A DNA stretch of 64,000 nucleotides from Thermoanaerobaculia bacterium. Lineage in GTDB: Bacteria; Acidobacteriota; Thermoanaerobaculia; Multivoradales; J023. This document shows, one piece after another, positions 1-8,195 of this stretch; the stretch's first letter is position 1; every line of letters begins with the position of its first letter. The notes below the pieces were generated by a model. The model was not told the origin of the DNA. It worked only from the letters and a program-made list of their open reading frames with translations, and ran no database searches. The stretch spans positions 1 to 64,000 of the forward strand of contig JALCBJ010000003.1 of the NCBI GenBank assembly GCA_028066595.1. Direction: 5' to 3'. A program made the position numbers and the translations under genes.

Positions 1-1
1 G

Positions 2-505
2 GTGATTCGAGGCGACGTGGCGCTCCTCTCCGGGTACCCGAAGCTGGCGCACCAACACTACGAGGCGGCGATCCAGCTCGGCAAGCGATACGGCCGAAAC
101 GACACCACCGCCAAAGCTCGGAAATTGGCTTTGACCCTGAGTGAAGCCGCCCGGCCCGAACCACTCACCTCCGCCCGGAAGCTGGCAGACGACCTGCGGG
201 CGGAACGCCGGGCCGGAAATGAATGGCCGACACACACCCTCGACGAGGTGGTTCTTCGCGTCTCTCTCGGCGAGCCGGACCTGGCGTTCGAAGCCTTGGA
301 CGAAGGCGTCGCGCTGGGCTTGCGCGACGCCGACTGGCTCCTGCTCGACCCGCTGCTCGCTTCCCTTCGGCAGGAACCGGGTCTGACGCTGTGCGTGGAG
401 CAGATTCGAGAGCTCGTGGAACAGCAGCGTCAGCGCGTCTTGGCCGACCCATCCGTGGCGCATTTGCTGGCTCCGCCGACGGCGGTCAAGGACGCCAAGA
501 TGTAG
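2..505 (+). CDS. C-terminal part of a TPR-type regulatory protein (truncated by the window edge)
   Basis: The frame is open to the window edge, so the real start lies upstream and only the last 167 residues are visible. The sequence is helical with TPR-like spacing. Its last third (residues about 85-140) has the pattern A-F-E-A-L-D, then D-W-L, then D-P-L-L-A-S-L-R, then E-P. The same closing pattern ends the winged-helix/TPR regulator at 30.1 kb and the kinase/TPR protein at 58.8 kb. By analogy the missing part probably carries a kinase or winged-helix domain followed by a TolB-like region and TPRs; this is inference. The last 76 bases overlap the 3' end of the convergent serine hydrolase gene. 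Confidence 0.7.
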   Translation: MIRGDVALLSGYPKLAHQHYEAAIQLGKRYGRNDTTAKARKLALTLSEAARPEPLTSARKLADDLRAERRAGNEWPTHTLDEVVLRVSLGEPDLAFEALDEGVALGLRDADWLLLDPLLASLRQEPGLTLCVEQIRELVEQQRQRVLADPSVAHLLAPPTAVKDAKM

Positions 506-1680
506 TCTTCGATCAGACGTTCGGTGAGTCGGGCCGATCCTTGCTGGTTGTAGTTGCGAGCCGTCAACACCAAGGTCATATGCAACGACGGCACCACCAC
601 GACCTTGTTGCCACCATTGCCAGCCATGAAGACGCTGGGGTACGAGCAGTCGGCGACCGTGAACTCCTCACGCCACCAGAGATAGCCGTAGGTGTTGCGT
701 TCCCTGATCTGAGCGTGAGCCCGGGTCGATTCCTCCACCCACGAGTTTGGCAGCACCTGTTCCCCATGCCACCTGCCGCCGTCCAGGTAAAGCTGGGCCA
801 ACTTCAGCAAATCCCTCGACCGAAGCCCGGTGCCGCCCCCCAGCTGCGCCATACCCAGCGGGGAGAACTGCCATTCCACCTCTTCGATGCCGAGCGGAGA
901 GAAGAGCCGCTCGCTGGCATATTCGGGCACTGACCGACCCGTTGCCTGTTCGAGGACCGCCGCGAGAATCGAGACTCCAGCCGTACAGTACGAGAACGCC
1001 CGACCGAAGGGTGCGTCGGCAGGCTTGTCGACCCACGCGGGGAACCCCTTGATCGGCAGGTCGAGAAGGAACTGCACCCAGTCCTCGATCAAGTACATCC
1101 GCTCCTCGTTGCCGCGAGAGAACCGGTTCCAGTCGTCGCATTCGAGGAGCGAGCTCATCGTCAACAGGTCCTCTATCGTGATCTCGGCCTTGCGTGGGTC
1201 CAGATGGCGCATCGGGCGTCGATCGCCCAGAGCCGACAACAGCCGCACCTCCACTCCAGCGAGGGCGCCGTCGGTAATGGCTCCTCCAATCAACATCGAC
1301 GCCAGGGTCTTGGTCGCGGAGCGGGTGTTGTGGAGGGTGTCCCGATCGGAATGCCAATACCGCTCGAAGACCAACTGGCCGTCTACCGCAACGAGAACGC
1401 TCGTCACCAGATCGAACTCGCCGGCACCGACGTCTTTGGCCATGGTTGCCAGCCGAGACGGGTCCAGACCAACGTCCGCCGGGGTACCGACGGCCCAACC
1501 GTCTTCCAGTGCCTCGGGGGGAACCGATGGATTCGAGGAGGACGCCGCAACGACCGGAAACGCCGTGCCGCAACAGAGAGTCGCGAACACCCCGATCGCG
1601 AGAACGAACCGATGGGCCAGCCCAGGTCGACGATCTTCCCGTCGAAACGGCGTCTGGAGTTGCGTAGGAAACAGTGTCAT
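430..1680 (-). CDS. Beta-lactamase-family serine hydrolase (class C / esterase type), exported
   Basis: This is a 416-residue member of the penicillin-binding-protein-like serine hydrolases (Beta-lactamase family, EstB/AmpC fold). The nucleophile motif S-A-T-K is at residues 121-124. A Y-C-T triplet sits where Y-x-N is usual, and a glycine-rich G-N-G-G segment near the C-terminus replaces KTG. Residues about 25-46 form a hydrophobic Sec signal peptide ending around V-V-A-A-S, so it should act in the periplasm. The start at 1680 was chosen over one 57 bases upstream because AGGAG lies six bases before it. Substrate is unknown; such proteins are often esterases or D-aminopeptidases rather than true beta-lactamases. 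The 3' end overlaps the convergent upstream gene by 76 bases. Confidence 0.85.
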   Translation of the reverse strand: MTLFPTQLQTPFRREDRRPGLAHRFVLAIGVFATLCCGTAFPVVAASSSNPSVPPEALEDGWAVGTPADVGLDPSRLATMAKDVGAGEFDLVTSVLVAVDGQLVFERYWHSDRDTLHNTRSATKTLASMLIGGAITDGALAGVEVRLLSALGDRRPMRHLDPRKAEITIEDLLTMSSLLECDDWNRFSRGNEERMYLIEDWVQFLLDLPIKGFPAWVDKPADAPFGRAFSYCTAGVSILAAVLEQATGRSVPEYASERLFSPLGIEEVEWQFSPLGMAQLGGGTGLRSRDLLKLAQLYLDGGRWHGEQVLPNSWVEESTRAHAQIRERNTYGYLWWREEFTVADCSYPSVFMAGNGGNKVVVVPSLHMTLVLTARNYNQQGSARLTERLIEDYILASLTAVGGASKCATDGSAKTR

Positions 1681-1774
1681 GCGGATCTCCTGGAATGCGT
1701 CGGATAGGTCTTTGGACGAGCCGGAATAGTCCGGCACGATTCATTTCCCCATCCGGCCATCCGCAGCTGCCAGA

Positions 1775-1816
1775 TCACCTGAAAACAGGTGGAAATTGAC
1801 CTGAAGATCAGCTGAA
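1775..1816. promoter_or_regulatory. Three helically phased 9-bp direct repeats upstream of the serine hydrolase gene
   Basis: TCACCTGAA at 1775, TGACCTGAA at 1797 and TCAGCTGAA at 1808 lie on the same face at spacings of 22 and 11 bases, two and one helical turns. The first copy is also half of a perfect inverted repeat, CACCTG-AAAA-CAGGTG, at 1776-1791. The repeats lie between the stop of the secreted protein gene and the start of the serine hydrolase gene, where its promoter should be. They are a plausible operator; the binding protein is unknown. Confidence 0.35.
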
Positions 1817-1844
1817 GGTCGCTATGAGGTCTGCGGATTGCGGC

Positions 1845-3275
1845 CTACGGCGACCCCCAGGCGCCTGTGTCGCCGGACTCGAATCCATCGCGGAAGATCT
1901 CGCAACCCGACAGCATGACGCGCTGACCGTAGATCTCGAACTCCTCGTCGACTGCACCCTGGTCGTCGTCGTCGGCCGACCATACGACCAGGAGCTGCCC
2001 GTTGTCCGAGGGTGGCGCCACCGCAGGCCGGTTGGCATCGCGGCTCGGGCCGCCGGTCCCGACGACATCGCTGATGCGGAAGTCGTTCGGCGCCAGCTCG
2101 AGCCCGTCACGGTCGAGATACTGACCGAAGATCTCCCGCTCCCCCACGGCCAGGCCATCGACATCGTCTTCACCGTGCCAGACGACCAAGAAGGCCTCGG
2201 CAGCTGAATCGTAGGTGGCCGCCGGGAAACCGGCGTCGTACAGCGACTCGCGCATCCCGCCCATGTCGCTGACGAGGAAGTCGTCGGCACCGAGGGAGCC
2301 GCCCGCCCCATCGAGCAGCTGGCCGAAGATCTCGAACTCGTCATCGATCGTAGGAAAGTCGGTGTCGGCCTGCCAGACCACCAGATAGCGACCCTCGGGG
2401 CTCACGGCGATCGACGGATTCAAGGCATCGTATGCGCTGTCACCATCCGGACCCATGGCACTGATGCGGAAATCGTCGACTCCCACTTCGAGACCAAACC
2501 TGCCGTTGAGACGCTGGCCCACGATTTCGAGCTCGAGCTCGAAAAGGGCAGGCAGGATATCGGCGACCCACACGACCAGGTACTCCTGGGTCATAGGGTT
2601 ATAGGTCACACTCGGCCTCGACATCTGCGCACCCGGGCCACTGATCCTGAACTCCGGATCGCCGATTCGAGCACCGGTGGCGGCGTCGAGACGTTGACCG
2701 ACGACCTCGTCACCGATCAGCCATGTCACCAGATACTCGTCGTCCGTAGGGTTGTAGGCCACGGCCGGTCCGAGCGAATCGGGTGCATCGCTGATCGGAA
2801 AACTGCCGCCGATCGGTATCGTCGCGCCGGTGAGTAGCTGGCCGTAGATCCGCAGCTCGTCGACAGCGTCGTCGTTGCCCTCCCACACGACCAAGTACTG
2901 CTCATTCGTCGAGTCGTAGGCCACGTCCGGAGTGAAGGCGCCGTAGTCGGTATCGTGTTCGGGGCCCATGTCGCTGATCTGGAGAAAGGTCCCGAAGCCG
3001 CCGCCACCTTGGTGAACCTGGCCGTAGATCTCGAAGATCTCGTTGGCCTGGTTCGGTCCACCATCACCCCAAAAGACCACCAGGTACTCGTCGCGGTCTG
3101 GATTGTAGGCTGCCCTGGGCTCCCGGGCGTCAAACTCCGCGGATCCCGAGCCACCTAGAACGCTCAGGCGAAAGTCGTTGACGCCCACTTCCGGACAGGC
3201 AGATGCGCCGAGTGGGCTAGCACCGATGGTCCCCACGACGGCGAGCAAGAGCGTGCACAACCGAGTCCTTCGCAT
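1845..3275 (-). CDS. Secreted seven-repeat protein, predicted beta-propeller, with a DGFESGD C-terminal tail
   Basis: This 476-residue protein has an N-terminal Sec signal peptide (about residues 1-27, ending A-S-A). The rest is built from seven imperfect units of about 60-70 residues. Each unit has a Y-L-V-V-W core, usually preceded by A-Y-N-P and followed by acidic residues and E-I-Y/F-G-Q. D-F-R-I-S often opens the next unit. Seven WD/BNR-like units would fit a seven-bladed propeller, but no family could be assigned. The last 20 residues include C-E-I-F-R-D-G-F-E-S-G-D and W-G-S-P, a tail seen on many secreted proteins of Thermoanaerobaculia-like and some gammaproteobacterial genomes; a sorting or anchoring role is inference. 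Confidence 0.75.
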   Translation of the reverse strand: MRRTRLCTLLLAVVGTIGASPLGASACPEVGVNDFRLSVLGGSGSAEFDAREPRAAYNPDRDEYLVVFWGDGGPNQANEIFEIYGQVHQGGGGFGTFLQISDMGPEHDTDYGAFTPDVAYDSTNEQYLVVWEGNDDAVDELRIYGQLLTGATIPIGGSFPISDAPDSLGPAVAYNPTDDEYLVTWLIGDEVVGQRLDAATGARIGDPEFRISGPGAQMSRPSVTYNPMTQEYLVVWVADILPALFELELEIVGQRLNGRFGLEVGVDDFRISAMGPDGDSAYDALNPSIAVSPEGRYLVVWQADTDFPTIDDEFEIFGQLLDGAGGSLGADDFLVSDMGGMRESLYDAGFPAATYDSAAEAFLVVWHGEDDVDGLAVGEREIFGQYLDRDGLELAPNDFRISDVVGTGGPSRDANRPAVAPPSDNGQLLVVWSADDDDQGAVDEEFEIYGQRVMLSGCEIFRDGFESGDTGAWGSP

Positions 3276-3480
3276 CTCGACGATCTCCCTTCATCTGCCG
3301 GCCCGAGCGGTTGCCCGATCTTCGTTCCATCGAGGGGAGAAACGCATCGCCAAGCCAAAGCGCACGGCGCGGCGGATATCTCTGGCCTGGATCAGAGGGA
3401 CCGAGGGGCCCGGACGACGCGACCAGTCGGTGTCGTCGGAGCATCTGGAGAGACCGCGCTGTGAACCAGAGAGCGTTCGG

Positions 3481-6174
3481 CTACTCTGTGCGCAGAGCTT
3501 CGAGCGGGTCGATCCGCGCCACCTTGCGCGCGGGCACGGCGCTCGACAGGAGGCTCAGGATCAGGAGCGACATGCCGGCGGCAGCAACAACCGCCAGATC
3601 CATCGGCTCGATGCCGTAGAGCTGGCTGCGCACGAGGTTCCCGAGACTCCATGAGATGGGAACCGCCACCACCAGGCCCAGCACCGCCAACACCAGCGCC
3701 TCGCGTACGATCAGGCCCGCAGCCGACCAGCCCCGGGCACCAAGTGCCATGCGAATACCGATCTCGTGGAACCGCTGCTCCGCAGAGAATGCCAGGAGGC
3801 CGTAGAGCCCGATCACGGCCAGCATCGTCGCCACCGCGGCGAATGCCGTGGCGAGATTGGCCAGGACGCGCTCGTTGGCGAGTAGCAAGTCGAGCTGGTC
3901 GTCGAGAGTCCGAATACTGACCAACGTCAATCCAGGGTCGATCTCACGTAGTGTTCGCCGCACCGCATGTTCCGCGATGGACGATTCGGTCGTGGTACGG
4001 ACGTAGAACGTCGCGGTGCTGACCGTCCGCTCCCAAAGCGCGAAGAAAACGTGGGGCTCGGGCTCACGGATTCCGAAATCACGGAAGCTTTCGACGACGC
4101 CGACGACCTCGATGGATGGCTTGGCGTCGGGCGAGATGCCGAATGCCAGCCTCTCGCCGATCGGCAAGGCGCCGTGGAGGTAACGGTCGACAAACTCCCG
4201 ATTGACGATCACGGAGCTCAGGTCCCATCCCTCTTCGGTTCGATCCTGCTCGTCGAACGCCCTGCCGGCCAAAATGGGTGTGCCCAACGCCTCGAAGAAT
4301 CCTGGAGTCACCGCGTTCATGGGGATGCTGTGATCGGTCGGTACGTGCCTGCCCTCATGGGTGACCGTCACCGGGTTGTTCCACCCTCCGCCAATGAGCA
4401 TCTCGAATGCTGCGACTCCCGCGCCCGCCACTTCGGGCTGGGTCTGCAGGCGTTCCAGGATACGCGCCGTCACCTTCTTGGCGTCCTGTGTGGAGAACCC
4501 GTCGAGGCGTGGATCGATCTGAAAACTCAGCAGATTCTCCGTCTCGTACCCGGGGCCCTGGAGCCGTAGGGAGCGCAGGCTCTGAGTGAAGAGACCGGCG
4601 CCGAGGAGCAGCACCAGGGCCAGGGCAAACTGACATGTCACGAGCAGCTTGCGCAGCCGCAGTCCGCTACCGGCTCCGTCGGATCGTTGCTGGAGCGCAT
4701 CGATAGGTCGTACCGACGAGGCGAAGATTGCGGGTGCCGTGCCCGCCACGATCGTGACGCAGACGGCCACCGCAAAGGCAAAGATCAGAACACGCAGATC
4801 GAGCGCCGGATCGATGGGGGGCAGGGCCGCGCCGCCCTGCGCAGGTGCCACCAGGGTGACGACCCAGCGAGCGAATGCCGGTGCCAGCGCCAGACCCACA
4901 GCGCTGCCCATCAGCGCGAACAAGCCACTCTCGATCAACGACTCGCCGATCAGTCGCCGACGGCTGGCACCAAGGGCCGTACGGAGCGCCGTGGCCCGCC
5001 TCGAAGAGAAGACTCGCGCCAGCGAAAGGTTCGCGACGTTCAAACAGGCCAAGAGGAAGACCAACGCGGTGGCTCCGCTGAGAATACGTACCGGCTCCTG
5101 TAGCCGCTCACCCAGCTGAGCCTGGCCTCGGCTGCCATCGAGCACCCGCAGTTTCGAACCCTGGAAGCCCTGCATCTGCTCGTGCGTCAAAGACGGCCAG
5201 TCGTCCCGCTGCATGTCGGCGCGCTTGTAGGCTTCGAAGAAAGGCTCCAGCTCCGCCGCCGCTTCCTCCGCCGAGTTGCCGGGGACGAGACGGGCGAAGA
5301 CGTGGGTGAATCGAGACCGGTGCTCGTCGAGCCCACCATGGCCGGCGATGGCCTTGACCATCTGGATCGAAGCCCACAATGCCGGCGGCTGGCTCCAGTC
5401 GGTGCCGCGAAATCCGCGCTCCGCCACACCGACCACACGAAACGGCGTGCCATTGAGATGCACCTCACGTCCTATGACGTCGCGATCGCTCGCGAAATGC
5501 CGTTGCCAGAACCAGTGTGAGAGAACGATCACCGGATGGGCATCGGGCTCTCGGTCGGCCTCGTCGTCGAGTAGACGCCCCACCACGGACCGTACTCCCA
5601 ATGCGTTGAAGTAGGAACCGGTCACCAGCTCCACACGGGTCGGGATCGACTGATCACCCAGGCCCAGGTGTGCATCGGCAGGAGCACGCGCGAAGACCTC
5701 CGAGAAGCTGTCGATTTCAGACCGGACCCGCTCGTAGAGAGGGAACGGAACCAGGTGCCCGGAGCCCTTGCTTCCCAGACCCTGGACCGGAAAGAAGCCG
5801 TCCCATTGGAGCTGGGCCAACGACTCCGGAGCCTCTACAGGGAGGGTCCGCACCATCACTTGGTCGGCGATCGAGAAGATGGAGACGTTGAGTCCGACGC
5901 CCAGTGCCAACGACAGCAGGATGGCCGCGGTCGAGATCGGCGAGCTCTTCATCTGGCGCAGCGCATAGCGCGTGTTGCGCACCAGATGATCGACGAACAT
6001 CCAACGGGAGCTCTCGTAGAAACGCTCCTGGGTCCGCATCACGTTGCCGAATCGGCGCCGCGCCATACCCTCGGCTTCTGTCGGATCTACACCCTCTTCG
6101 ATCAGCTGGTCGATTTCGAGCTGGAGGTGGGACTCGATCTCCGCGTAGAAGTCTTCATCACGACGTCGCGTCAT
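3481..6174 (-). CDS. ADOP-type ABC permease (MacB/FtsX-like, duplicated)
   Basis: This 897-residue membrane protein has the layout of the acidobacterial duplicated orphan permeases. It opens with a short permease prefix (E-I-E-S-H-L, then A-R-R-R-F-G-N). A membrane helix and a MacB-type periplasmic domain follow, then an FtsX domain with three helices near residues 380-490, and the whole unit repeats with a second periplasmic domain and FtsX domain at the C-terminus. FtsX signatures include A-C-L-N-V-A-N-L in the first half and I-G-I-R-M-A-L-G-A-R in the second. It has no ATPase of its own and none lies beside it, as usual for this group. GGGAG precedes the chosen ATG by six bases. The PadR gene immediately upstream is the usual partner and probable regulator. 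Confidence 0.92.
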   Translation of the reverse strand: MTRRRDEDFYAEIESHLQLEIDQLIEEGVDPTEAEGMARRRFGNVMRTQERFYESSRWMFVDHLVRNTRYALRQMKSSPISTAAILLSLALGVGLNVSIFSIADQVMVRTLPVEAPESLAQLQWDGFFPVQGLGSKGSGHLVPFPLYERVRSEIDSFSEVFARAPADAHLGLGDQSIPTRVELVTGSYFNALGVRSVVGRLLDDEADREPDAHPVIVLSHWFWQRHFASDRDVIGREVHLNGTPFRVVGVAERGFRGTDWSQPPALWASIQMVKAIAGHGGLDEHRSRFTHVFARLVPGNSAEEAAAELEPFFEAYKRADMQRDDWPSLTHEQMQGFQGSKLRVLDGSRGQAQLGERLQEPVRILSGATALVFLLACLNVANLSLARVFSSRRATALRTALGASRRRLIGESLIESGLFALMGSAVGLALAPAFARWVVTLVAPAQGGAALPPIDPALDLRVLIFAFAVAVCVTIVAGTAPAIFASSVRPIDALQQRSDGAGSGLRLRKLLVTCQFALALVLLLGAGLFTQSLRSLRLQGPGYETENLLSFQIDPRLDGFSTQDAKKVTARILERLQTQPEVAGAGVAAFEMLIGGGWNNPVTVTHEGRHVPTDHSIPMNAVTPGFFEALGTPILAGRAFDEQDRTEEGWDLSSVIVNREFVDRYLHGALPIGERLAFGISPDAKPSIEVVGVVESFRDFGIREPEPHVFFALWERTVSTATFYVRTTTESSIAEHAVRRTLREIDPGLTLVSIRTLDDQLDLLLANERVLANLATAFAAVATMLAVIGLYGLLAFSAEQRFHEIGIRMALGARGWSAAGLIVREALVLAVLGLVVAVPISWSLGNLVRSQLYGIEPMDLAVVAAAGMSLLILSLLSSAVPARKVARIDPLEALRTE

Positions 6175-6209
6175 CGTCGTCTCCCTGAATTTCGGTTTGT
6201 CGGCCTGCA

Positions 6210-6596
6210 TCACGATCGCGCGAGACCCAGAACTCGGCCCATGGCCTCGACCGTGCGTGTCCACAAGTCGGTCTCGGCCACCAACTGGCGGCGCCCGGCC
6301 GCGGTCAGCTCATAGAAACGGGCGCGACGGTTGTTCTCGCTGATGCCCCACTCCCCCTGGATCAGGCGGCGCTTCTCCAACCGCTGAAGCGCCGGGTAGA
6401 GTGAACCGTGGTCCACGAGCAAGACATCGTCCGACTCTCGCTGGATGGCACGGGCGATGCCCTGTCCGTGCTCTTTGCCGAAGAAAAGAACTCGCAGAAT
6501 CAGTAGGTCGAGGGTTCCCTGCAGGAGTGCGATGCGCTGTTCGCGCTGTGCCGGTTCTTCATCTGGAGTTGCTCCGGTCTTGTGTCTGGGTGACAT
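6210..6596 (-). CDS. PadR-family transcriptional regulator
   Basis: The protein has 128 residues with a PadR winged helix. The signature [11 protein letters not shown] is followed by H-G-Q-G-I-A, then [11 protein letters not shown] and a beta-wing with Y-E-L-T-A-A-G. The short form (single winged helix plus one C-terminal helix) is the kind that sits before ADOP permeases. It ends 35 bases before the permease start on the same strand, so the two are probably one transcript. Family knowledge suggests autorepression; the duplicated promoter/operator element directly upstream fits that. Confidence 0.93.
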   Translation of the reverse strand: MSPRHKTGATPDEEPAQREQRIALLQGTLDLLILRVLFFGKEHGQGIARAIQRESDDVLLVDHGSLYPALQRLEKRRLIQGEWGISENNRRARFYELTAAGRRQLVAETDLWTRTVEAMGRVLGLARS

Positions 6597-6619
6597 CTCA
6601 ACACCTCACTCGATCGTTC

Positions 6620-6697
6620 TTTGGGTAGAATGTCTACTCAAGTGGAGACTATACCGCCTTTGGGTAGAATGTCTACTCAAGTGGAGACTATACCGCC
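6620..6697. repeat. Perfect 39-bp tandem duplication containing the padR promoter/operator
   Basis: Two identical 39-base units are directly adjacent, 6620-6658 and 6659-6697, just upstream of the padR start. Each unit contains an imperfect dyad, GTCT-N10-AGAC (for example 6632-6649), of the size expected for a PadR dimer site. The exact identity implies a recent duplication. Confidence 0.9.
6648..6675 (-). promoter_or_regulatory. Candidate sigma-70 promoter of padR-ADOP formed across the tandem repeat
   Basis: On the minus strand TAGACA (6675-6670) is followed after 16 bases by TATAGT (6653-6648). The -35 lies in the distal repeat unit and the -10 in the proximal unit. The dyads overlap both boxes, so a bound PadR dimer would block polymerase. 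A second TATAGT exists in the distal unit without an equally good -35. Confidence 0.5.
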
Positions 6698-6739
6698 TCG
6701 GTGGGCGAAAGGTTTCACATCGACATCGATCGAGTGGAG

Positions 6740-7015
6740 TCAGCCGCCGCTGACCGCGGGCAAGATCGTCATCTCGTCTTCGGCCCGGACCGGCGTGTCG
6801 AAGCCTCCGGTGTAGCGGATACTCTCGCTCCCGACGAACAGAGCCACGTGGGGACGGAGGCGACCCTGCTCCGTGAGGAGGCGATCACGAACGCCCGGAT
6901 GGATCTCGAACAGGGCTTCCAGAGCACTCGCCACTGTGGCGCCCGGGCGGTCGATTCGGGCGATCGGATGGCCACCGGTATGCCGGCGCAGGGCCGAGGG
7001 GATGTGGATCTTCAT
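6740..7015 (-). CDS. MoaD/ThiS-family ubiquitin-like protein
   Basis: A 91-residue beta-grasp protein. It begins M-K-I-H-I-P-S-A-L-R and ends in S-G-G, the diglycine tail that MoaD/ThiS proteins need for adenylation and thiocarboxylate formation. Hydrophobic spacing and the C-terminal D-E-M-T-I-L-P-A-V-S-G-G match the family. The start is the ATG at 7013-7015, seven bases after the stop of the BNR-repeat gene, so the two are almost certainly co-transcribed. No moa, thi, cys or E1-like gene is in the window, so its sulfur acceptor cannot be named. Confidence 0.85.
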   Translation of the reverse strand: MKIHIPSALRRHTGGHPIARIDRPGATVASALEALFEIHPGVRDRLLTEQGRLRPHVALFVGSESIRYTGGFDTPVRAEDEMTILPAVSGG

Positions 7016-7022
7016 CCTACGT

Positions 7023-8150
7023 TCAGCCGATCCGAGCAGCGCGCACACAGAGAACGGGTGGCAGCCCCTCCGCCAACGCCTGCCACGAGTCTCCATCGTC
7101 GTTGGAGGCAAAGACCTTGCCGCTGCGGGTACCGAAATAGATGCCGGCGCGATCGCACGAGTCTGTGTCCATGGCGTCGCGTAGTACGGTCTCGTACGCG
7201 TTCGCCTGCGGCAGTCCAGCGGACAGGGCATGCCAGGAGCCGCCGGCGTCTCGGGTGCGGTAAACCCGCAGTTTCGCTTCCGGCGTGCACCGGAATTCGT
7301 CGGACTCCAGCGGGACGACATAGACCGTATCGGCGTCGTGAGGATGAACCACCATGGCAAAACCGAAGTCCGAAGGCACGTCTCCGGCGATATCGCTCCA
7401 CGACGTACCGTAGTCGTCGGAGCGGTACAGTCCCCAGTGGTTCTGAAGGAACAGCCGGTCGGGCCGGGAGGGATGAGCCACCACCTTGTGCACACACTGC
7501 CCAAACTCAGGGTACCGATTCTCTTCGGGCAGGAACTGCGCACGCACACCTTGATTACTCGGTGCCCAGGTGGCTTCCCCGTCGACGGTGCGGTACACGC
7601 CGCCGGTGGAGATGGCCACCAGCATACGCTCGGGATCATCGGCATGGGGAACGATGGTGTGCAAGCACAGACCACCGCCGCCCGGCTCCCAACGTTCGCG
7701 ATGGGGGTGGTTGAACAACCCTTCCACCAACGACCACGTGACACCTGCATCTTCGGACCGGAAGAGCGCCGCCGGCTCGACGCCGCAGTAGAGAACATCT
7801 GGCTCTGTATCTCGACCGATGGCGATCTGCCAGATCTGCTTGAGGTCGTCGGTACCTTCGGGGAAACGGACGGGGGTCGTCTCCGGGCTCGTCCAGCTCT
7901 CACCGAAGTCGTCCGAGGCCCGCAGGTTCGGTCCCCAATGCCAGCTCGAAGTGGCCGCGAAGATGCGCTGCCGTCCTGCCCGGCCGTCGTAGGCCAGAGC
8001 ATAGACCGGCTCGCCTTGGAACCAGGGCCCCGCCACCTCGAAGGTACGGCGATCGTCCCCTGTGGAACGAAAGAGAAACGCGCCTTTCGCGGTGCCAACC
8101 AGAACCACCACGTCGCCGCGGGTGACCGACGCCGTCCGGACATGTGCCAT
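7023..8150 (-). CDS. BNR/WD40-like repeat protein (sialidase or VPS10-like propeller)
   Basis: A 375-residue propeller protein with repeated Asp-box-type segments: S-D-D-F-G-E-S-W, S-E-D-A-G-V-T-W, S-D-D-Y-G-T-S-W, T-R-D-A-G-G-S-W and S-N-D-D-G-D-S-W. These are typical of BNR/glycosyl-hydrolase-like and photosystem-stability-factor-like proteins. There is no signal peptide, so it is likely cytoplasmic. The arginine triad and nucleophile of true sialidases could not be identified, so enzymatic activity is not claimed. It is followed after seven bases by the MoaD/ThiS-like gene, and preceded by the CoxG-like gene 45 bases upstream, suggesting a three-gene operon. Confidence 0.85.
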   Translation of the reverse strand: MAHVRTASVTRGDVVVLVGTAKGAFLFRSTGDDRRTFEVAGPWFQGEPVYALAYDGRAGRQRIFAATSSWHWGPNLRASDDFGESWTSPETTPVRFPEGTDDLKQIWQIAIGRDTEPDVLYCGVEPAALFRSEDAGVTWSLVEGLFNHPHRERWEPGGGGLCLHTIVPHADDPERMLVAISTGGVYRTVDGEATWAPSNQGVRAQFLPEENRYPEFGQCVHKVVAHPSRPDRLFLQNHWGLYRSDDYGTSWSDIAGDVPSDFGFAMVVHPHDADTVYVVPLESDEFRCTPEAKLRVYRTRDAGGSWHALSAGLPQANAYETVLRDAMDTDSCDRAGIYFGTRSGKVFASNDDGDSWQALAEGLPPVLCVRAARIG

Positions 8151-8195
8151 TGCACAAGTGTACGGCGTCGGGAAGTCCCGAGTTTCCTCCCCCGC

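Noticed and set aside
6620-6697. CRISPR-like repeat
   Set aside because: Only two units, directly adjacent with no spacer, and within a promoter; no cas genes in the window.
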